Assembly (NCBI RefSeq): GCF_002410825.1
Contig: NZ_DHOS01000067.1
Coordinates: 144,630 to 208,629, forward strand
Direction: 5' to 3'
DNA: 64,000 nt
Source of the DNA: Proteiniphilum sp. UBA5384
GTDB lineage: Bacteria > Bacteroidota > Bacteroidia > Bacteroidales > Dysgonomonadaceae
Part shown: piece by piece, positions 56,068 through 64,000 of the stretch
Layout: every line of letters begins with the position of its first letter
Numbering within the stretch: the stretch's first letter is position 1
The notes under the pieces: model-generated
Told to the model about the DNA's origin: nothing
Databases searched by the model: none
The model's input: only the letters and a program-made list of their open reading frames with translations
Made by a program: the position numbers and the translations under genes

Positions 56068-57156
56068 ATGAAAAAAGTATTATTTATCGACCGGGACGGG
56101 ACATTGATCATTGAGCCGGAAGACGAACAGATCGATAGTTTGGAAAAGTTGGAGTTCTATCCCAAGGTATTCCGGAATCTCTCCCGTATCGCGGATGAAT
56201 TGGAATATGAACTGGTGATGGTCACCAACCAGGATGGACTGGGTACCTCTTCTTTTCCTGAAGAAACCTTCTGGCCGGTACAGAATAAGATTATCAAGGC
56301 TTTTGAAAATGAAGGGGTGCACTTCAGCGAAGTGTTGATCGATCGCTCTTTTCCCCACGAAAACCGGCCTACCCGCAAACCGGGTACAGGTATGCTTACC
56401 CATTATCTGAAAGGCGAGTACGATCTGGCATATTCTTACGTGATAGGCGACCGTATTACAGATGTCCAATTAGCTGAAAATATAAATTGTAAATCTATTC
56501 TATTAAGCAACGATTCATATCCCCAAGCCACTTTGTCTACCTCCGACTGGGGGGAGATCTACCGGTATCTGAAGCAACAACCGCGGAAAGGTAAAACAGA
56601 CAGGAAGACATCCGAAACCGATATATTCGTAGAGGTAAACCTCGATGGAAACGGGAAAAGCGATATTGCCACCGGAATAGGATTCTTCGACCATATGCTT
56701 CACCAGATATCACGCCACGGCAATATAGACCTCACTATCCGCGTCGAAGGCGATCTGCAGGTGGATGAGCATCACACTGTTGAAGATACCGGCATTGCAC
56801 TTGGAGAAGCATTTCTACAGGCATTAGGCAAAAAAAAGGGAATCGAACGGTATGGTTTCCTGCTGCCGATGGACGACTGTCTGGCGCAGGTGGCCATCGA
56901 CTTCGGTGGACGTCCATGGTTGGTATGGGAAGCTGAATTCAAACGTGAATACGTAGGCGATCTCCCCACAGAAATGTTTATGCACTTTTTTAAATCGTTC
57001 AGCGATAACGCCAGGTGTAATCTCAATATTAAAGCCGAAGGCGACAATGAACACCATAAGATAGAATCCATCTTCAAAGCCTTTGCTCGTGCCATAAAAA
57101 TGGCTGTAAAAAGAGACGGTACGGGAGGAATACCCAGCACAAAAGGAAGTTTGTGA
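56068..57156 (+). CDS. hisB: bifunctional histidinol-phosphatase / imidazoleglycerol-phosphate dehydratase
   Basis: The 362-residue fusion acts at two pathway steps. The N-terminal HAD phosphatase has the nucleophile motif [12 protein letters not shown] (Asp pair), [13 protein letters not shown] and [12 protein letters not shown]. The C-terminal dehydratase (from about residue 172) has the metal-binding motifs [23 protein letters not shown] and [18 protein letters not shown]. The fused form is usual in Bacteroidetes and enterobacteria. Confidence 0.97.
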   Translation: MKKVLFIDRDGTLIIEPEDEQIDSLEKLEFYPKVFRNLSRIADELEYELVMVTNQDGLGTSSFPEETFWPVQNKIIKAFENEGVHFSEVLIDRSFPHENRPTRKPGTGMLTHYLKGEYDLAYSYVIGDRITDVQLAENINCKSILLSNDSYPQATLSTSDWGEIYRYLKQQPRKGKTDRKTSETDIFVEVNLDGNGKSDIATGIGFFDHMLHQISRHGNIDLTIRVEGDLQVDEHHTVEDTGIALGEAFLQALGKKKGIERYGFLLPMDDCLAQVAIDFGGRPWLVWEAEFKREYVGDLPTEMFMHFFKSFSDNARCNLNIKAEGDNEHHKIESIFKAFARAIKMAVKRDGTGGIPSTKGSL

Positions 57157-57236
57157 TTGATGTAATGATGTGCCGATCCCGGTAACTTGTACCGACTTTC
57201 GGGAAGTAGTGATGATTTACTGATTCAACGATTAAA
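57157..57236. repeat. intergenic palindromic element, copy B
   Basis: After the hisB stop come TGATTGATGTAATGATG, then GATCCCGGTAACTTGTACCG (hairpin CGGTA-acttg-TACCG, 57180-57194), TTTCGGGAAGTAGTGATG and GATTTACTGATT. It shares TTTCGGGAAGTA with copy C and GATGATTTACTGAT with copy A. Confidence 0.6.
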
Positions 57237-57248
57237 AGCAATGAAAGA

Positions 57249-57827
57249 ATGATTGCAATTATCAAATATAATGCCGGCAATATCACTTCCGTCAGGAATG
57301 CGGTTGAGCGGTTGGGTTACGATTGTAGGGTGACTGACGATATCAGTGTAATCCAATCTGCGGAAAAAGTGATTTTTCCGGGCGTAGGGGAAGCAGGATC
57401 CGCAATGATATATCTAAAAAATAAAAGATTGGATGAAATTATTCAATCGCTGGTCCGGCCGACATTAGGTATCTGCCTTGGATTACAACTGATGTGTCGC
57501 CATTCGGAAGAGGGAGATACAAAGTGTTTGGGTATCTTTGATACGGAAGTGAAAAAGTTTCCGGCTTTAGACATCGTCCCCCATATGGGATGGAATAATA
57601 TGGCGGTGGAGGGAAGCCCCCTTTTCACCGGCTTTGGTAGGGGAGACACGGTCTATTTTGTACATAGCTACTATGCCGAAATCTGTCCAGAGACTATCTC
57701 CCGTTGCGATTATATCCTGCCGTTCAGTGCGGCAATGCAAAAGGACAATTTTTATGCTACACAGTTTCATCCCGAAAAATCGGGTGATGTAGGCGAAAGG
57801 ATACTGAAAAATTTTTTAGCACTATAG
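57249..57827 (+). CDS. hisH: imidazole glycerol phosphate synthase, glutaminase subunit
   Basis: The 192-residue class I glutamine amidotransferase supplies ammonia to HisF. The nucleophile is in LGICLGLQLMCRHSEEGD; the His/Glu pair is in TQFHPEKSGD, and PHMGWNN is the HisH signature. It works as a complex with HisF, encoded two genes downstream. Confidence 0.96.
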   Translation: MIAIIKYNAGNITSVRNAVERLGYDCRVTDDISVIQSAEKVIFPGVGEAGSAMIYLKNKRLDEIIQSLVRPTLGICLGLQLMCRHSEEGDTKCLGIFDTEVKKFPALDIVPHMGWNNMAVEGSPLFTGFGRGDTVYFVHSYYAEICPETISRCDYILPFSAAMQKDNFYATQFHPEKSGDVGERILKNFLAL

Positions 57828-57830
57828 AGT

Positions 57831-58544
57831 ATGAGAATCATTCCTGCCATAGATATTATAGACGGTAAGTGCGTACGCCTTACCAAAGGCGATTACAGCA
57901 CACAAAAAATATATAACGAAGATCCGCTCGAGGTAGCCAAAGAATTTGAAGCCAACGGCATACAATACCTGCATGTAGTGGATCTCGACGGTGCTCGCTC
58001 CAAGCATATTGTCAACCATAAGGTTTTACACGATATCACCTCAAAAACTTCTCTTAAAGTAGATTTTGGTGGTGGCATCAAATCGGACAAGGACATACGT
58101 ATCGCCTTCGAGAATGGAGCGGCACAAATTACCGGCGGCAGCATTGCCGTGCAACAACCTGATATTTTCCGCCAATGGCTCGACAAATATGGTCCGGAGA
58201 AAATTATTCTCGGTGCCGACAGCAACAACCGCAAGATTGCTACACATGGCTGGACGCAAGAGTCAGAACTGGATGTGATCGATTTTATCTCCGATTATAC
58301 AAGAGAAGGAGTCGTTTACGTCATCTGTACCGATATCCAGAAAGATGGCATGTTGCAGGGAACCTCCAATGAATTGTACCGGGAAATCATTGAAAAAACC
58401 GGTGTAAAACTGATTGCCAGCGGAGGTGTTTCATCCGTCGATGATTTAATCACCCTGAAACAGCTCGGCTGCAACGGTACCATCATCGGAAAGGCGTTTT
58501 ACGAAGGAAAAATTGGTCTGCCGCAATTGCGGGAGCTTACTTGA
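57831..58544 (+). CDS. hisA: phosphoribosylformimino-AICAR-P isomerase
   Basis: The 237-residue TIM barrel opens the ProFAR ring. The catalytic Asp lies in [20 protein letters not shown]; the second half has the paired Asp in [15 protein letters not shown]. Phosphate loops are VDFGGGIKS and ASGGVSS. It lies 3 bp after hisH. Confidence 0.97.
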   Translation: MRIIPAIDIIDGKCVRLTKGDYSTQKIYNEDPLEVAKEFEANGIQYLHVVDLDGARSKHIVNHKVLHDITSKTSLKVDFGGGIKSDKDIRIAFENGAAQITGGSIAVQQPDIFRQWLDKYGPEKIILGADSNNRKIATHGWTQESELDVIDFISDYTREGVVYVICTDIQKDGMLQGTSNELYREIIEKTGVKLIASGGVSSVDDLITLKQLGCNGTIIGKAFYEGKIGLPQLRELT

Positions 58545-58627
58545 TTTACTGATTCCGATGAATCGGGACAATTTGTCCCAACCTTCGGGAAGTAATGGTC
58601 ATGTGGTGATGTAATGATGTCAATTGA
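58545..58627. repeat. intergenic palindromic element, copy C
   Basis: Two consecutive hairpins: GATTC-cgat-GAATC (58551-58564) and GGGACA-att-TGTCCC (58565-58579). ACCTTCGGGAAGTAATGG and GTGATGTAATGATGTC follow. This is the fullest copy of the element. Confidence 0.65.
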
Positions 58628-58647
58628 TGAAATATTAAACAAAAAAG

Positions 58648-59400
58648 ATGTTGAAAAAAAGAATTATACCCTGTCTTGATATCAGAGACGGACGAACCGT
58701 AAAAGGGATCAATTTCGTAGATATCCGTGATGCCGGTGATGCGGTGGAACTTGCTAAACGGTACGTAAAAGAAGGTGCGGACGAGTTGGTATTCTTGGAT
58801 ATCACCGCCACTATCGAAAAGCGCAAAACACTTACCGAACTGGTTACACGTGTTGCACAGGAGATCAATATCCCGTTTACCGTAGGTGGAGGTATCCACT
58901 CGTTGGACGATGCCCGTGCTATTATAAAAGCAGGTGCAGACAAGGTCAGCCTGAACTCGGCTGCTGTCAATCGGCCCGAACTGATCACCGAGATTGCCGG
59001 ACAATTTGGAAGCCAGTGTGTGGTGTTGGCCATCGACACCAATTTTCAGGACAATGAATGGATCGTCTATACCCATGGAGGTAAGACACCAACCGGCCTT
59101 CGTACTGTCGACTGGGCAAAGGAGGGCGAGCAACGTGGAGCAGGGGAGATACTGCTTACCTCCATGAACAACGATGGCACCAAAGACGGCTTTGCCATTG
59201 ATATCACGGCAGCGGTAAGCGAAGCAGTATGCATTCCTGTGATTGCTTCAGGAGGTGCCGGAGCACCTGAACATTTTTCGGAAGTATTTACAAAAACAAA
59301 AGCAAGTGCGGCACTGGCTGCCAGCATTTTTCATTTTGGGGAGATATCCATCCCCACCCTCAAAGATTATTTAAAAACTCAAAACATACCCATACGATGA
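58648..59400 (+). CDS. hisF: imidazole glycerol phosphate synthase, cyclase subunit
   Basis: The 250-residue TIM barrel forms imidazole glycerol phosphate and AICAR from PRFAR with ammonia from HisH. Catalytic Asp residues are in [14 protein letters not shown] and [15 protein letters not shown]. Phosphate loops are FTVGGGIHS and [11 protein letters not shown]. The stop overlaps the hisIE start (ATGA). Confidence 0.97.
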   Translation: MLKKRIIPCLDIRDGRTVKGINFVDIRDAGDAVELAKRYVKEGADELVFLDITATIEKRKTLTELVTRVAQEINIPFTVGGGIHSLDDARAIIKAGADKVSLNSAAVNRPELITEIAGQFGSQCVVLAIDTNFQDNEWIVYTHGGKTPTGLRTVDWAKEGEQRGAGEILLTSMNNDGTKDGFAIDITAAVSEAVCIPVIASGGAGAPEHFSEVFTKTKASAALAASIFHFGEISIPTLKDYLKTQNIPIR

Positions 59401-59984
59401 ATATCGATTTTTCAAAATCGGGAGGATTAGTGCCTGCCGTCATTCAAGACACACTCAGCTTACAGGTATTAATGGTAGGCTACATGAACGAAGAAGCATT
59501 GGAGAAAACCCGGAAAGAGGGAAAAGTAACTTTTTTCAGCAGAAGTAAAAACCGCCTCTGGACAAAAGGAGAGACATCGGGCAACTGGCTGATCGTGGAC
59601 GAAATCCTGACGGATTGCGACAACGACACCATCCTTATCAAGGTCTATCCGCAAGGACCAACCTGCCATACCGGTTCCGCATCCTGCTTCGGCGAAAAGC
59701 GCCCCAAAGGGTTCCTCTATGAACTGGAAAACGTGATCGAGCAACGAATCACAGAAAACCCGGAAGGATCCTATACTTCAAAGCTGTTCAGCCGCGGAGT
59801 GAACAAGGTAGCCCAAAAAGTGGGAGAAGAGGCCGTGGAGTTGGTGATCGAAGCCAAAGACGACAATATTGACCTGTTCAAAAACGAAGCGGCCGACCTG
59901 CTCTATCACTTCCTGATCCTGTTAAAAACCAAGAAACTAAAACTGGAAGATATTGAAGCGATATTGGTAGAAAGGCATAAATAA
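59397..59984 (+). CDS. hisIE: phosphoribosyl-AMP cyclohydrolase / phosphoribosyl-ATP pyrophosphatase
   Basis: The 195-residue fusion carries out steps two and three. The N-terminal cyclohydrolase has [32 protein letters not shown] and the metal-binding DCDNDTILI with PTCHTG. The C-terminal pyrophosphohydrolase has [20 protein letters not shown] and [13 protein letters not shown]. It is the last his gene and completes an operon able to make histidine from PRPP. Confidence 0.97.
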   Translation: MNIDFSKSGGLVPAVIQDTLSLQVLMVGYMNEEALEKTRKEGKVTFFSRSKNRLWTKGETSGNWLIVDEILTDCDNDTILIKVYPQGPTCHTGSASCFGEKRPKGFLYELENVIEQRITENPEGSYTSKLFSRGVNKVAQKVGEEAVELVIEAKDDNIDLFKNEAADLLYHFLILLKTKKLKLEDIEAILVERHK

Positions 59985-60172
59985 AGGTATTCCTAAAGAA
60001 TATATCCTGAAAACGGAAGACGGGGACTTGAAAAAAGCCGTTACCGGCGAGGAACTTTTAGAAAGACTTATTCCCCGGGGGGAACGAAATCAAGGAGTTG
60101 GAAGAAGAATGATTTCACTCCTTTATTCGCCCAACCCCTGTACCACAAACAATGACAATCGTCCGATATAGA

Positions 60173-61504
60173 CTAAACGGTTACAGGTACTTTCCGGCAG
60201 ACAATCCAGACTTTCTGTTCGTCGGAAAGTGTGGTAGCGAACAGATATACATCGCCGCCATCCTGTAATCCGGTTTTACGGCGGATTTCAGCGACGGTCA
60301 TCGGGAAATTACGGACAGTAATGTTCGCTTTTTTCGTATCCTGTGAAAAGGCCTTTATATTTTTCTTGTTGGGGATGAAAAATGACACGACCTCAAAAAT
60401 ACGACCGGGAAAATCCTCTACGAGTTTGCCTGAAGTATATAAATGACTGCTGACATGTAATTTTTGAAGGTCGTACACCGCTGCCACCGATTTAAAAGCA
60501 CCCGCTTTGAGGATGGAGGCATTGGGTTCGTACAGATAACGTCCGAGGTTAGAGGCGTAAGGAATCACGGCTTTTTGTTCTTGTGCCATGGTAAATGAAA
60601 AGTGCTCTCCCCCGCCCGACCGTTTCAGGTTTACCGCCACAAAACGGGGGCTTTCCATGGAATTCGCACAGTTATTGGAGGAAAGTGCCGATTGCGCGGG
60701 GAAATCCACCAACTCTCTTTCAGTTTTCCCCAAGACAGTTTTAGACAGGAGAAAAAGCAGTTCCTTGCACTCGTTCTCCACTGAAACCACATGCACCTCA
60801 CTCACACAACCAAGGCCTTTCACCGCCAAAGAAATATCCAGCATGGGTGAATATTTCACCATGATCTTACTCGATTTCTCCAGCAACAACGGTTTTATTT
60901 CCAATATATCAGGGGTGCAATCCTTAATCCGGAACACTTTACGACCGCTATCATCCCGCCGTGAAGGATCGAGATAGATAAAGTGTAAAGGAGGTGTTTC
61001 TCTTAAAAAATCCTCTGCTCCCGCACAATACACCGTCACATTCTTCAATGCCAACACCTCGAAATTATGTTCCGCGACACGGCATAATTCCTGATTCTGC
61101 TCTACATAGACTGCTTTCCGGAAACGAGGTGAGAGAAAAGAGAAATCCACGCCCATTCCTCCGGTCAGATCGGCAAAGGAGTTGTTGCCACCCTCAACCG
61201 CCCCCGCATTCGCCACCTCAACGAAGGGAGGAAAACCACTAAACAATCTATCCCCCCTTGAAACCAGCGAAGCCTTGTAACGGGCGGTCAGTTCAGAAGA
61301 GGATTGTTCCAACGACAAGTGCGGCGGATAAACGATATCTTCCTCCGCATACCACGATGGAATTTTCTTTTCCGCCACTTGCCTCCCTGCGATCTGATTC
61401 AGCAACAAAGGCATATCGGCACGCATGAAACGCAACGCCGTTTCACGGATATCGTCACGCTCATGCGCACGGATAAACTGCTTTTGTTCGGAAGTCAACT
61501 GCAT
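60173..61504 (-). CDS. class I SAM-dependent methyltransferase with THUMP-like C-terminus
   Basis: The 443-residue protein has an N-terminal helical part, a Rossmann methyltransferase domain with the SAM loop FADLTGGMGVDFSFLS, VYVEQNQELCRVAEHN, and a catalytic-type HFIYLDPSRRDDSGRKVF. The C-terminus (IPNKKNIKAFSQDTKKANIT, RNFPMTVAEIRRKTGLQDGG) matches the THUMP-like domain of this family. An RNA substrate is likely. It runs toward the hisIE 3' end, leaving a 188-bp gap with no intact gene. Confidence 0.85.
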   Translation of the reverse strand: MQLTSEQKQFIRAHERDDIRETALRFMRADMPLLLNQIAGRQVAEKKIPSWYAEEDIVYPPHLSLEQSSSELTARYKASLVSRGDRLFSGFPPFVEVANAGAVEGGNNSFADLTGGMGVDFSFLSPRFRKAVYVEQNQELCRVAEHNFEVLALKNVTVYCAGAEDFLRETPPLHFIYLDPSRRDDSGRKVFRIKDCTPDILEIKPLLLEKSSKIMVKYSPMLDISLAVKGLGCVSEVHVVSVENECKELLFLLSKTVLGKTERELVDFPAQSALSSNNCANSMESPRFVAVNLKRSGGGEHFSFTMAQEQKAVIPYASNLGRYLYEPNASILKAGAFKSVAAVYDLQKLHVSSHLYTSGKLVEDFPGRIFEVVSFFIPNKKNIKAFSQDTKKANITVRNFPMTVAEIRRKTGLQDGGDVYLFATTLSDEQKVWIVCRKVPVTV

Positions 61505-61520
61505 AGAACCCTATAAAAAT

Positions 61521-61555
61521 AAAAACAACCATACTTTGGAAAGCAGGCTGTTTTT
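61521..61555 (-). terminator. intrinsic terminator downstream of rpmA
   Basis: On the minus strand, AAAAACAGCC/GGTTGTTTTT (one G-U pair) with a 15-nt loop is followed by ATTTTT. It ends rpmA transcription just before the methyltransferase gene. Confidence 0.6.
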
Positions 61556-61622
61556 ATCAACTAAAAAATTATATTTTATGGATCAAATTCCGTTTTTACC
61601 GGAATACCAAAGGCAATTACCG

Positions 61623-61892
61623 TTAGGCTTCTGCCTGTACTTTCGGCTGCACCGACACGAATGAGCGGTTGTCTCTCCTTTTACGGAAAACTACAACGCC
61701 ATCTACCAGTGCAAACAAGGTATGATCTTTACCCATACCCACATTCTCTCCGGGATGGTGGGATGTACCGCGCTGACGCACGAGTATATTACCGGCTTTT
61801 GCCGTTTCACCACCGAATATTTTAACGCCCAATCGTTTACTTTCCGATTCGCGGCCGTTCTTGGAACTACCTACACCTTTCTTATGTGCCAT
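61623..61892 (-). CDS. rpmA: 50S ribosomal protein L27
   Basis: The 89-residue L27 starts [19 protein letters not shown], then has [10 protein letters not shown] and [25 protein letters not shown] and HHPGENVG with no cleaved N-terminal extension are the Bacteroidetes form; Firmicutes L27 has an extra LQFF-type leader. An SD-like AGAGAGGTG sits 8 bp before the ATG, unusual for Bacteroidetes, so the taxonomic switch may lie right at this start codon or just upstream. Confidence 0.95.
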   Translation of the reverse strand: MAHKKGVGSSKNGRESESKRLGVKIFGGETAKAGNILVRQRGTSHHPGENVGMGKDHTLFALVDGVVVFRKRRDNRSFVSVQPKVQAEA

Positions 61893-61924
61893 CTATCAAA
61901 CACCTCTCTTATCCTGCTTGGTCT

Positions 61925-62662
61925 TTATTTGCTTTCAGTTCCGGTTTCAGCCGCTTTTTTTGCCGCAGGCTTCTTCGCCGGTTCTTTTTTCTCTGCAGTT
62001 GCTTTCTTCACGGTATCGTCCGCCTTTTTGGCAGGCGCTTTTTTCGCCGGGGCCTTTTTGGCGGGCGCTTTCGGTTCCGCATCCGCTTTCGCGGTTGTTT
62101 TTGCGCCGTCAGCCTTCTTCGCCGCCGGGGCCTTTGCGGAAGTCGCAGCCTTCGTCTTAGGCGCTTCTTCGGTTTTCTTCGCTGCCATCGGCTTTTTCTC
62201 GCCTTCAGCTTTTTTGGCCGTTTCGGCCTTCTTGGCAGGCGCAGCTTTCTTAACAGGCTTCTCTTCTGTCGCTTTTACATCCGCCGCTTTCGCGTCGTCT
62301 GTCTTTTTCGCGGTTTCCGTTTTCTTGGCTGCAGCAGTTTTCTTCTCCGCTTTTTCATCGCCTACGGCAATGATCTCCACGCTCGAATACGGCTGCCTGT
62401 GGCCCTGCTTTTTCCTGTAATCCTTCTTTTTCTTGTACTTAAACACAACAACCTTCTTTGCCTTGCCGTGCTCCAGTACCTTTCCCTTCACTTCGAAGCC
62501 GTCAACCAGCGGATCGCCCACCTTTATGGTTTTGCCATCCACGGTCATCAGGACGTCGAACTTCACCTCGTCGCCGGGCTGCGCATCAAGCTTCTCTACA
62601 CGGATAATGTTCCCTGCTTCCACCTTGTACTGCTTGCCGCCCGATTTGATAATCGCGTACAT
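61925..62662 (-). CDS. rplU: 50S ribosomal protein L21 with long Lys/Ala-rich tail
   Basis: ATG 62662 begins the conserved [20 protein letters not shown], with AGGAGG 12-18 bp upstream; the longer open frame to 62773 is leader. The L21 core is about 102 residues, ending [20 protein letters not shown]. About 140 residues of Lys/Ala/Pro/Thr-rich, probably disordered tail follow, with [13 protein letters not shown] repeats. The core resembles Clostridia L21, not Bacteroidetes L21. GC and codon choice (GCC, GGC, AAG) differ sharply from genes before 61.9 kb. Confidence 0.92.
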   Translation of the reverse strand: MYAIIKSGGKQYKVEAGNIIRVEKLDAQPGDEVKFDVLMTVDGKTIKVGDPLVDGFEVKGKVLEHGKAKKVVVFKYKKKKDYRKKQGHRQPYSSVEIIAVGDEKAEKKTAAAKKTETAKKTDDAKAADVKATEEKPVKKAAPAKKAETAKKAEGEKKPMAAKKTEEAPKTKAATSAKAPAAKKADGAKTTAKADAEPKAPAKKAPAKKAPAKKADDTVKKATAEKKEPAKKPAAKKAAETGTESK

Positions 62663-62673
62663 TATAAATTTTT

Positions 62674-62680
62674 CCCTCCT
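62674..62680 (-). promoter_or_regulatory. strong ribosome binding site of rplU
   Basis: Minus-strand AGGAGGG lies 11 bp before ATG 62662. It fixes the start and contrasts with the SD-poor genes of the rest of the window. Confidence 0.75.
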
Positions 62681-62779
62681 CAAACCAGTCTCGCCGCATA
62701 AAGGTCCATTTTTCTGCAAAATGCGTTGTTGCAACAAATCAATTTGCTGCGATACCTTTTGCGAGCGGCTCAATTAATG

Positions 62780-62809
62780 ATTTTATCACACTGGCAGAGC
62801 GCTTGTCAA
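62780..62809 (-). promoter_or_regulatory. sigma-70-type promoter of rplU
   Basis: On the minus strand, TTGACA (62804-62809) and TAAAAT (62780-62785) are 18 bp apart, overlapping the end of the RNase G gene. This is a Firmicutes/Proteobacteria-type promoter, not the Bacteroidetes TAnnTTTG type. The 110-nt leader to rplU has imperfect stems such as GCAGCAAA/TTTGTTGC and could hold an L21-type autoregulatory structure. Confidence 0.65.
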
Positions 62810-64000
62810 CAAAAAACCTGTGCGCCGTTGGGCATATTCTTCTCCGGCAGTTTGGTGATCTGTATATGCTCGGGATGCGCCCCCGGCAAACCCCGTACAT
62901 AGAACTGTACATTTTCAAATATCGGCAACACCGCCTGGTTCTGGTTGTTTTTGGATACAATGTATTCCTCCAGCGCAGGCGCCACCTCGACAAGGTACCT
63001 GGCGGGCGTATCCGTTTTTACGGCCCGAACCACATCCCGGCGCACCCGCATCGCCATGCTTTCCATGCTGTACACTTTGCCGCTGCCCCCGCATACGGGG
63101 CATGTTGCCTGCGTCAGGCTGGAAAGCCCCCGGCGCATCTTTTTACGGGTCATCTGCACCAGGCCCAGTTCCGTCATCCCAAAAACGTTGGACTTCGTCC
63201 TGTCTTTCTTCAGCGCCTCGTCCAACCGCTCCACAACCAGCCTGCGGTTTTCGTCGCTTTCCATGTCGATGAAATCGATCACGATAATCCCGCTGATATC
63301 CCGGAGCCTGAGTTGCCTTGCAATTTCTTCAGCCGCCTCGATGTTGGCGTTGAGTATCGTCTCTTGCAGGTTGTCCTCGCCAATATATTTGCCTGTATTG
63401 ACATCAATGACGGTCAGCGCTTCCGTCTCGTCTATCACCAGATAGCATCCGTTCTTCATCCAGACCTTGCGCATCAGCGCCTTGGAAATCTTATCCTCTA
63501 TGCCGTAATCGTCAAATATATTGCCTGGCTTGTCATAAAACTGCAGCGTACCGACCAGGTTGGGCGAAATAATGTTCACCAACGCAGTGATTTTTTCAAA
63601 ATAATCTTTATCATTGATGACAAATTCCGTCACATCGTCCGTCAGCATGTCCCGCGCCGTGCGAAACAGCAGATTCTCCTCCGCATGGATCAGCCTGGGC
63701 GCCGTCAGAAAATCCGCCTTATCGCAAATCCTGTCCCACAGCCGCGCATAAAAGCGCAGCTCCGCCTCAATCTCTTCCTCGGAGGCATGTTCGGCGGCCG
63801 TCCGGAGGATCACACCCATGCCCGCGGGCTTGATGCGCAAAACCAATTCCTTCAGGCGCTCGCGCTCCGCCTCGTCCTCTATACGCCGCGAGATGCCAAT
63901 ATGGTCGACGGTGGGCATCAGCACCAGCAGCCGTCCGGGCAACGTAACATGCGTCGTTACGCGCGCGCCCTTCGACCCGCCCGGTTGCTTGATCACCTGT
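62806..64000 (-). CDS. rng: ribonuclease G/E, 5' end outside the window
   Basis: The gene runs off the window end; about 397 C-terminal residues are visible. The S1-domain end and linker (ARVTTHVTLPGRLLVLMPTV) lead to the catalytic DNase I-like region with the metal-binding aspartates in TVIDVNTGKYIG and GIIVIDFIDMESDENRR. The zinc-link cysteines are in TCPVCGGSGKV. It processes rRNA and decays mRNA. The order rng-rplU-rpmA is common in Clostridia, and the sequence and high GC fit that origin. Confidence 0.92.
   Translation of the reverse strand, partial: QVIKQPGGSKGARVTTHVTLPGRLLVLMPTVDHIGISRRIEDEAERERLKELVLRIKPAGMGVILRTAAEHASEEEIEAELRFYARLWDRICDKADFLTAPRLIHAEENLLFRTARDMLTDDVTEFVINDKDYFEKITALVNIISPNLVGTLQFYDKPGNIFDDYGIEDKISKALMRKVWMKNGCYLVIDETEALTVIDVNTGKYIGEDNLQETILNANIEAAEEIARQLRLRDISGIIVIDFIDMESDENRRLVVERLDEALKKDRTKSNVFGMTELGLVQMTRKKMRRGLSSLTQATCPVCGGSGKVYSMESMAMRVRRDVVRAVKTDTPARYLVEVAPALEEYIVSKNNQNQAVLPIFENVQFYVRGLPGAHPEHIQITKLPEKNMPNGAQVFC

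Noticed and set aside
61722..62701. Long plus-strand frames (232 and 271 codons) opposite rplU
   Set aside because: They are shadows of the GC-rich Lys/Ala tail of L21. Translation gives monotonous Phe/Ala/Arg/Leu-rich sequence with no known domain.
1..64000. CRISPR arrays, tRNA, rRNA or intact IS elements
   Set aside because: No regularly spaced direct repeats, no tRNA-like or rRNA-like sequence, and no full-length transposase with terminal inverted repeats were seen by eye. A tRNAscan or Infernal run would be needed to exclude small RNAs completely.

Overview
The window is almost entirely Bacteroidales chromosome. Many intergenic regions carry the Bacteroidetes -7 promoter box TAnnTTTG (three with a well-spaced -33 TTG), Shine-Dalgarno sequences are generally absent, and the gene content is typical of that order: a MurT/MurK/MurQ salvage set, DUF5606, a GIN-domain (DUF2807) fragment, a two-subunit aspartate carbamoyltransferase and an archaeal-type prolyl-tRNA synthetase. 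A Dysgonomonadaceae/Tannerellaceae-like genome is my best guess. I see no rRNA, tRNA, CRISPR array or intact insertion sequence.

Region 1 (1-13.0 kb) is a co-directional peptidoglycan and amino-sugar salvage cluster: a cell-wall amidase with a golvesin-like insert, a two-domain glycosyltransferase, a SpoIID/LytB-type protein without signal peptide, an AmpG-like permease, the exo-N-acetylmuramidase NamZ, the MurNAc transporter MurT, sugar kinase MurK, etherase MurQ, a secreted esterase and a FemAB-type transferase. Together they can strip peptides from glycan, release MurNAc, import it, and convert it to GlcNAc-6-P. Region 2 (13-31 kb) is mostly housekeeping: NfeD-like/flotillin pair, a FabH-like synthase, an MscS channel, a carboxy(nor)spermidine dehydrogenase, pyrB-pyrI, a MetA whose residue 111 is Glu (predicting acetyl-CoA use), a lactonase lipoprotein, DUF5606-cdsA, galE, a tricorn-like S41 protease and a second FemAB-like gene. 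Region 3 (31-52 kb) holds a probable small RNA unit at 31.26 kb, plsC, a full-length NfeD protease, folK, a RelA/SpoT protein whose hydrolase half has lost its HD residues, a secreted GH2 beta-mannosidase, an MFS pump, a membrane-anchored MutS-like ATPase, proS, menA, a HerA-like ATPase, DUF368, and a MltF-like binding protein paired with a putative porin. A GIN-domain fragment and a GH29 alpha-L-fucosidase relic show local gene decay.

Region 4 (52.4-60 kb) is a complete histidine operon, hisGDCBHAF(IE). It is preceded by a histidine-rich leader peptide (five His codons in 18) and a strong terminator hairpin, which is classical transcription attenuation. Several intergenic gaps in the window carry related low-complexity repeats, and three carry a small palindromic element.

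Region 5 (about 61.9-64 kb) looks foreign. rpmA encodes a Bacteroidetes-type L27, but the adjacent rplU (L21 with a ~140-residue Lys/Ala tail) and the partial RNase G gene have markedly higher GC, a perfect AGGAGG ribosome binding site and a TTGACA/TAAAAT sigma-70 promoter, and their proteins resemble Clostridia. The switch falls at the rpmA-rplU boundary. A chimeric assembly joined at a syntenic operon is the simplest explanation; horizontal replacement is the alternative.
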